From positions 186,001 through 250,000 of the forward strand of contig CAMVDX010000002.1 of the NCBI GenBank assembly GCA_947166355.1: 64,000 bases of DNA, read 5' to 3'. Numbering within the stretch: the stretch's first letter is position 1; every line of letters begins with the position of its first letter. Below are positions 63,429-64,000 of the stretch, one piece after another. Both the position numbers and the translations under genes were made by a program. This stretch comes from an uncultured Treponema sp. Its GTDB lineage: Bacteria > Spirochaetota > Spirochaetia > Treponematales > Treponemataceae. The notes beneath the pieces were generated by a model. It saw only the letters and a program-made list of their open reading frames with translations, was not told the DNA's origin and did not search any database.

Positions 63429-63446
63429 TTGTGCGTAACGCACGGT
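63429..63446. promoter_or_regulatory. Operator-like palindrome GTGCGT-A-ACGCAC
   Basis: TTGTGCGTAACGCACGGT. Perfect 6-bp arms around one base. It shares 14 of 18 positions or more with 60261-60278. Lies between the divergent response regulator and FtsH-like genes. Confidence 0.6.
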
Positions 63447-63496
63447 TTTAATTTGTGACTAGAGTGTCTGCAAGCTCTGTCTGTGCCTTTTTGAGT

Positions 63497-63525
63497 TTGA
63501 TTTTTTTCAGCTTAATTTATATATT
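63497..63525 (+). promoter_or_regulatory. FtsH-like gene promoter, leaderless geometry
   Basis: TTGATT (63497-63502), 17 bp, TATATT (63520-63525), 6 bases, ATG (63532). No ribosome site. Confidence 0.6.
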
Positions 63526-63531
63526 TTTAGT

Positions 63532-64000
63532 ATGAAGAAAATAAATGCTCGTTTTTTTGCTATTGTGATTGCGGCTCTTTTGTGTGCTGCCGCTTATTTT
63601 GCCTGGGATTATTTTGACGGCCGGGAAGAAAAAGTTTCTTATGTTGATTTCTGGCAGAGTGTTGAGGCCGGAGATGTCGAGTCTGTAAAGTTTGACGGAG
63701 ATAAGATTCATTTTACGGTGGTTGAATCCAAAAGTCCGGTGGTTGAGACGAAAAATCCGGTGGTTGAGCCTTTCGAAACCAACGGTAACGAAACCACCGC
63801 AAGTTCCGGCAATTTTGTAACCCAGAATCCTAATTCGCCTTTGCTTCAGGAAGAGCTGATGAAGCGGGCGATTGAGGTGACTGTTGCAAAGGATGATGCC
63901 GAAATTATTTCCCTGATTTTTGATGCATTTTTTTATCTTTTTTTCTTTGGTGTAATTATAGTTGCCTTCAGAAAGTTTATTTCGCCGAACACTTTTAAAG
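63532..64000 (+). CDS. ftsH: FtsH-like membrane protease, N-terminal part only
   Basis: 156 codons before the window ends. An N-terminal membrane segment (FFAIVIAALLCAAAYFAW) is followed by VSYVDFWQSVEAGDVESVKF, matching the start of the FtsH periplasmic domain, and a second membrane segment (IFDAFFYLFFFGVIIVAF). Residues 62-89 (VVESKSPVVETKNPVVEPFE onward) come from a family B repeat, in frame and inside the periplasmic domain. The AAA and zinc-protease parts would lie beyond the edge, so the name is tentative. Confidence 0.6.
   Translation, partial: MKKINARFFAIVIAALLCAAAYFAWDYFDGREEKVSYVDFWQSVEAGDVESVKFDGDKIHFTVVESKSPVVETKNPVVEPFETNGNETTASSGNFVTQNPNSPLLQEELMKRAIEVTVAKDDAEIISLIFDAFFYLFFFGVIIVAFRKFISPNTFK
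63717..63798. repeat. Family B repeat inside the ftsH-like gene
   Basis: GGTGGTTGA occurs three times in this stretch (63717, 63739, 63759), followed by TTCGAAACC and CGAAACCACC. All units stay in one reading frame, giving three VVE words. Confidence 0.8.

Noticed and set aside
1..64000. tRNA, rRNA, integrase or prophage region
   Set aside because: I scanned the gaps and saw no cloverleaf, rRNA core sequence or phage gene; the gaps are filled with palindromic repeats.

Overview
The window reads as a chromosomal segment of a host-associated spirochaete, most likely a Treponema from gut or rumen. I infer this from gene content and style: cheR-cheB and a large methyl-accepting chemotaxis protein, SpoIIE-type phosphatases linked to a STAS protein, RecBCD with all three subunits adjacent, and a GGDEF protein with a sugar-binding-type sensor. 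I could run no database search, so the genus is inference. No rRNA, tRNA, CRISPR array, transposase or prophage gene was recognised.

Layout. 0-1.6 kb: end of a KDPG aldolase gene and a 2-keto-3-deoxygluconate kinase. 1.8-3.9 kb: cheR-cheB. 3.9-5.9 kb (minus): polyprenyl diphosphate synthase, TPR protein, small membrane protein. 5.9-6.3 kb: AT-rich DNA with five DnaA-box-like sites. 6.4-10 kb: STAS/zinc-ribbon protein and two unknown membrane proteins. 10-16.5 kb: apt, asnA between direct repeats, a cysteine-poor radical-SAM-like protein, a LacI-type sensor fused to a diguanylate cyclase, and an RluD-type pseudouridine synthase. 16.6-20.9 kb: grpE-dnaK-dnaJ. 21.1-25.4 kb: two membrane SpoIIE phosphatases and a STAS protein. 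25.5-32.5 kb (minus): trpE-trpGD-trpCF-trpB-trpA behind three operator-like palindromes. 32.9-37.8 kb (minus): leuS, then a zinc-type ABC importer with a lipoprotein. 37.9-39.8 kb: chemoreceptor. 40-46.3 kb (minus): adk, coaE, polA, SulP transporter. 46.7 kb: malQ. 48.3-57.4 kb (minus): recC-recB-recD. 57.6-60.2 kb (minus): a compact three-gene cassette (P-loop NTPase, sliding-clamp-like protein, uracil-DNA-glycosylase-like protein). 60.3-64 kb: small proteins, a histidine kinase/membrane protein/response regulator set, and the start of an FtsH-like gene.

Three themes stand out. First, the DNA is full of short palindromic repeats in several families. Copies lie inside coding sequences and are translated in frame (polA twice, coaE, a lipoprotein, the ftsH-like gene); others form the C-termini of proteins or supply stop codons. 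A 215-bp foldback element occurs twice in opposite orientations, once with a clear 10-bp target duplication inside another repeat. Second, at least six genes have a promoter whose -10 box ends only 6-9 bases before the start codon, so their mRNAs should be leaderless. Third, the P-loop/clamp-like/UDG-like cassette beside recBCD is the best candidate here for an undescribed DNA-processing or defence system.
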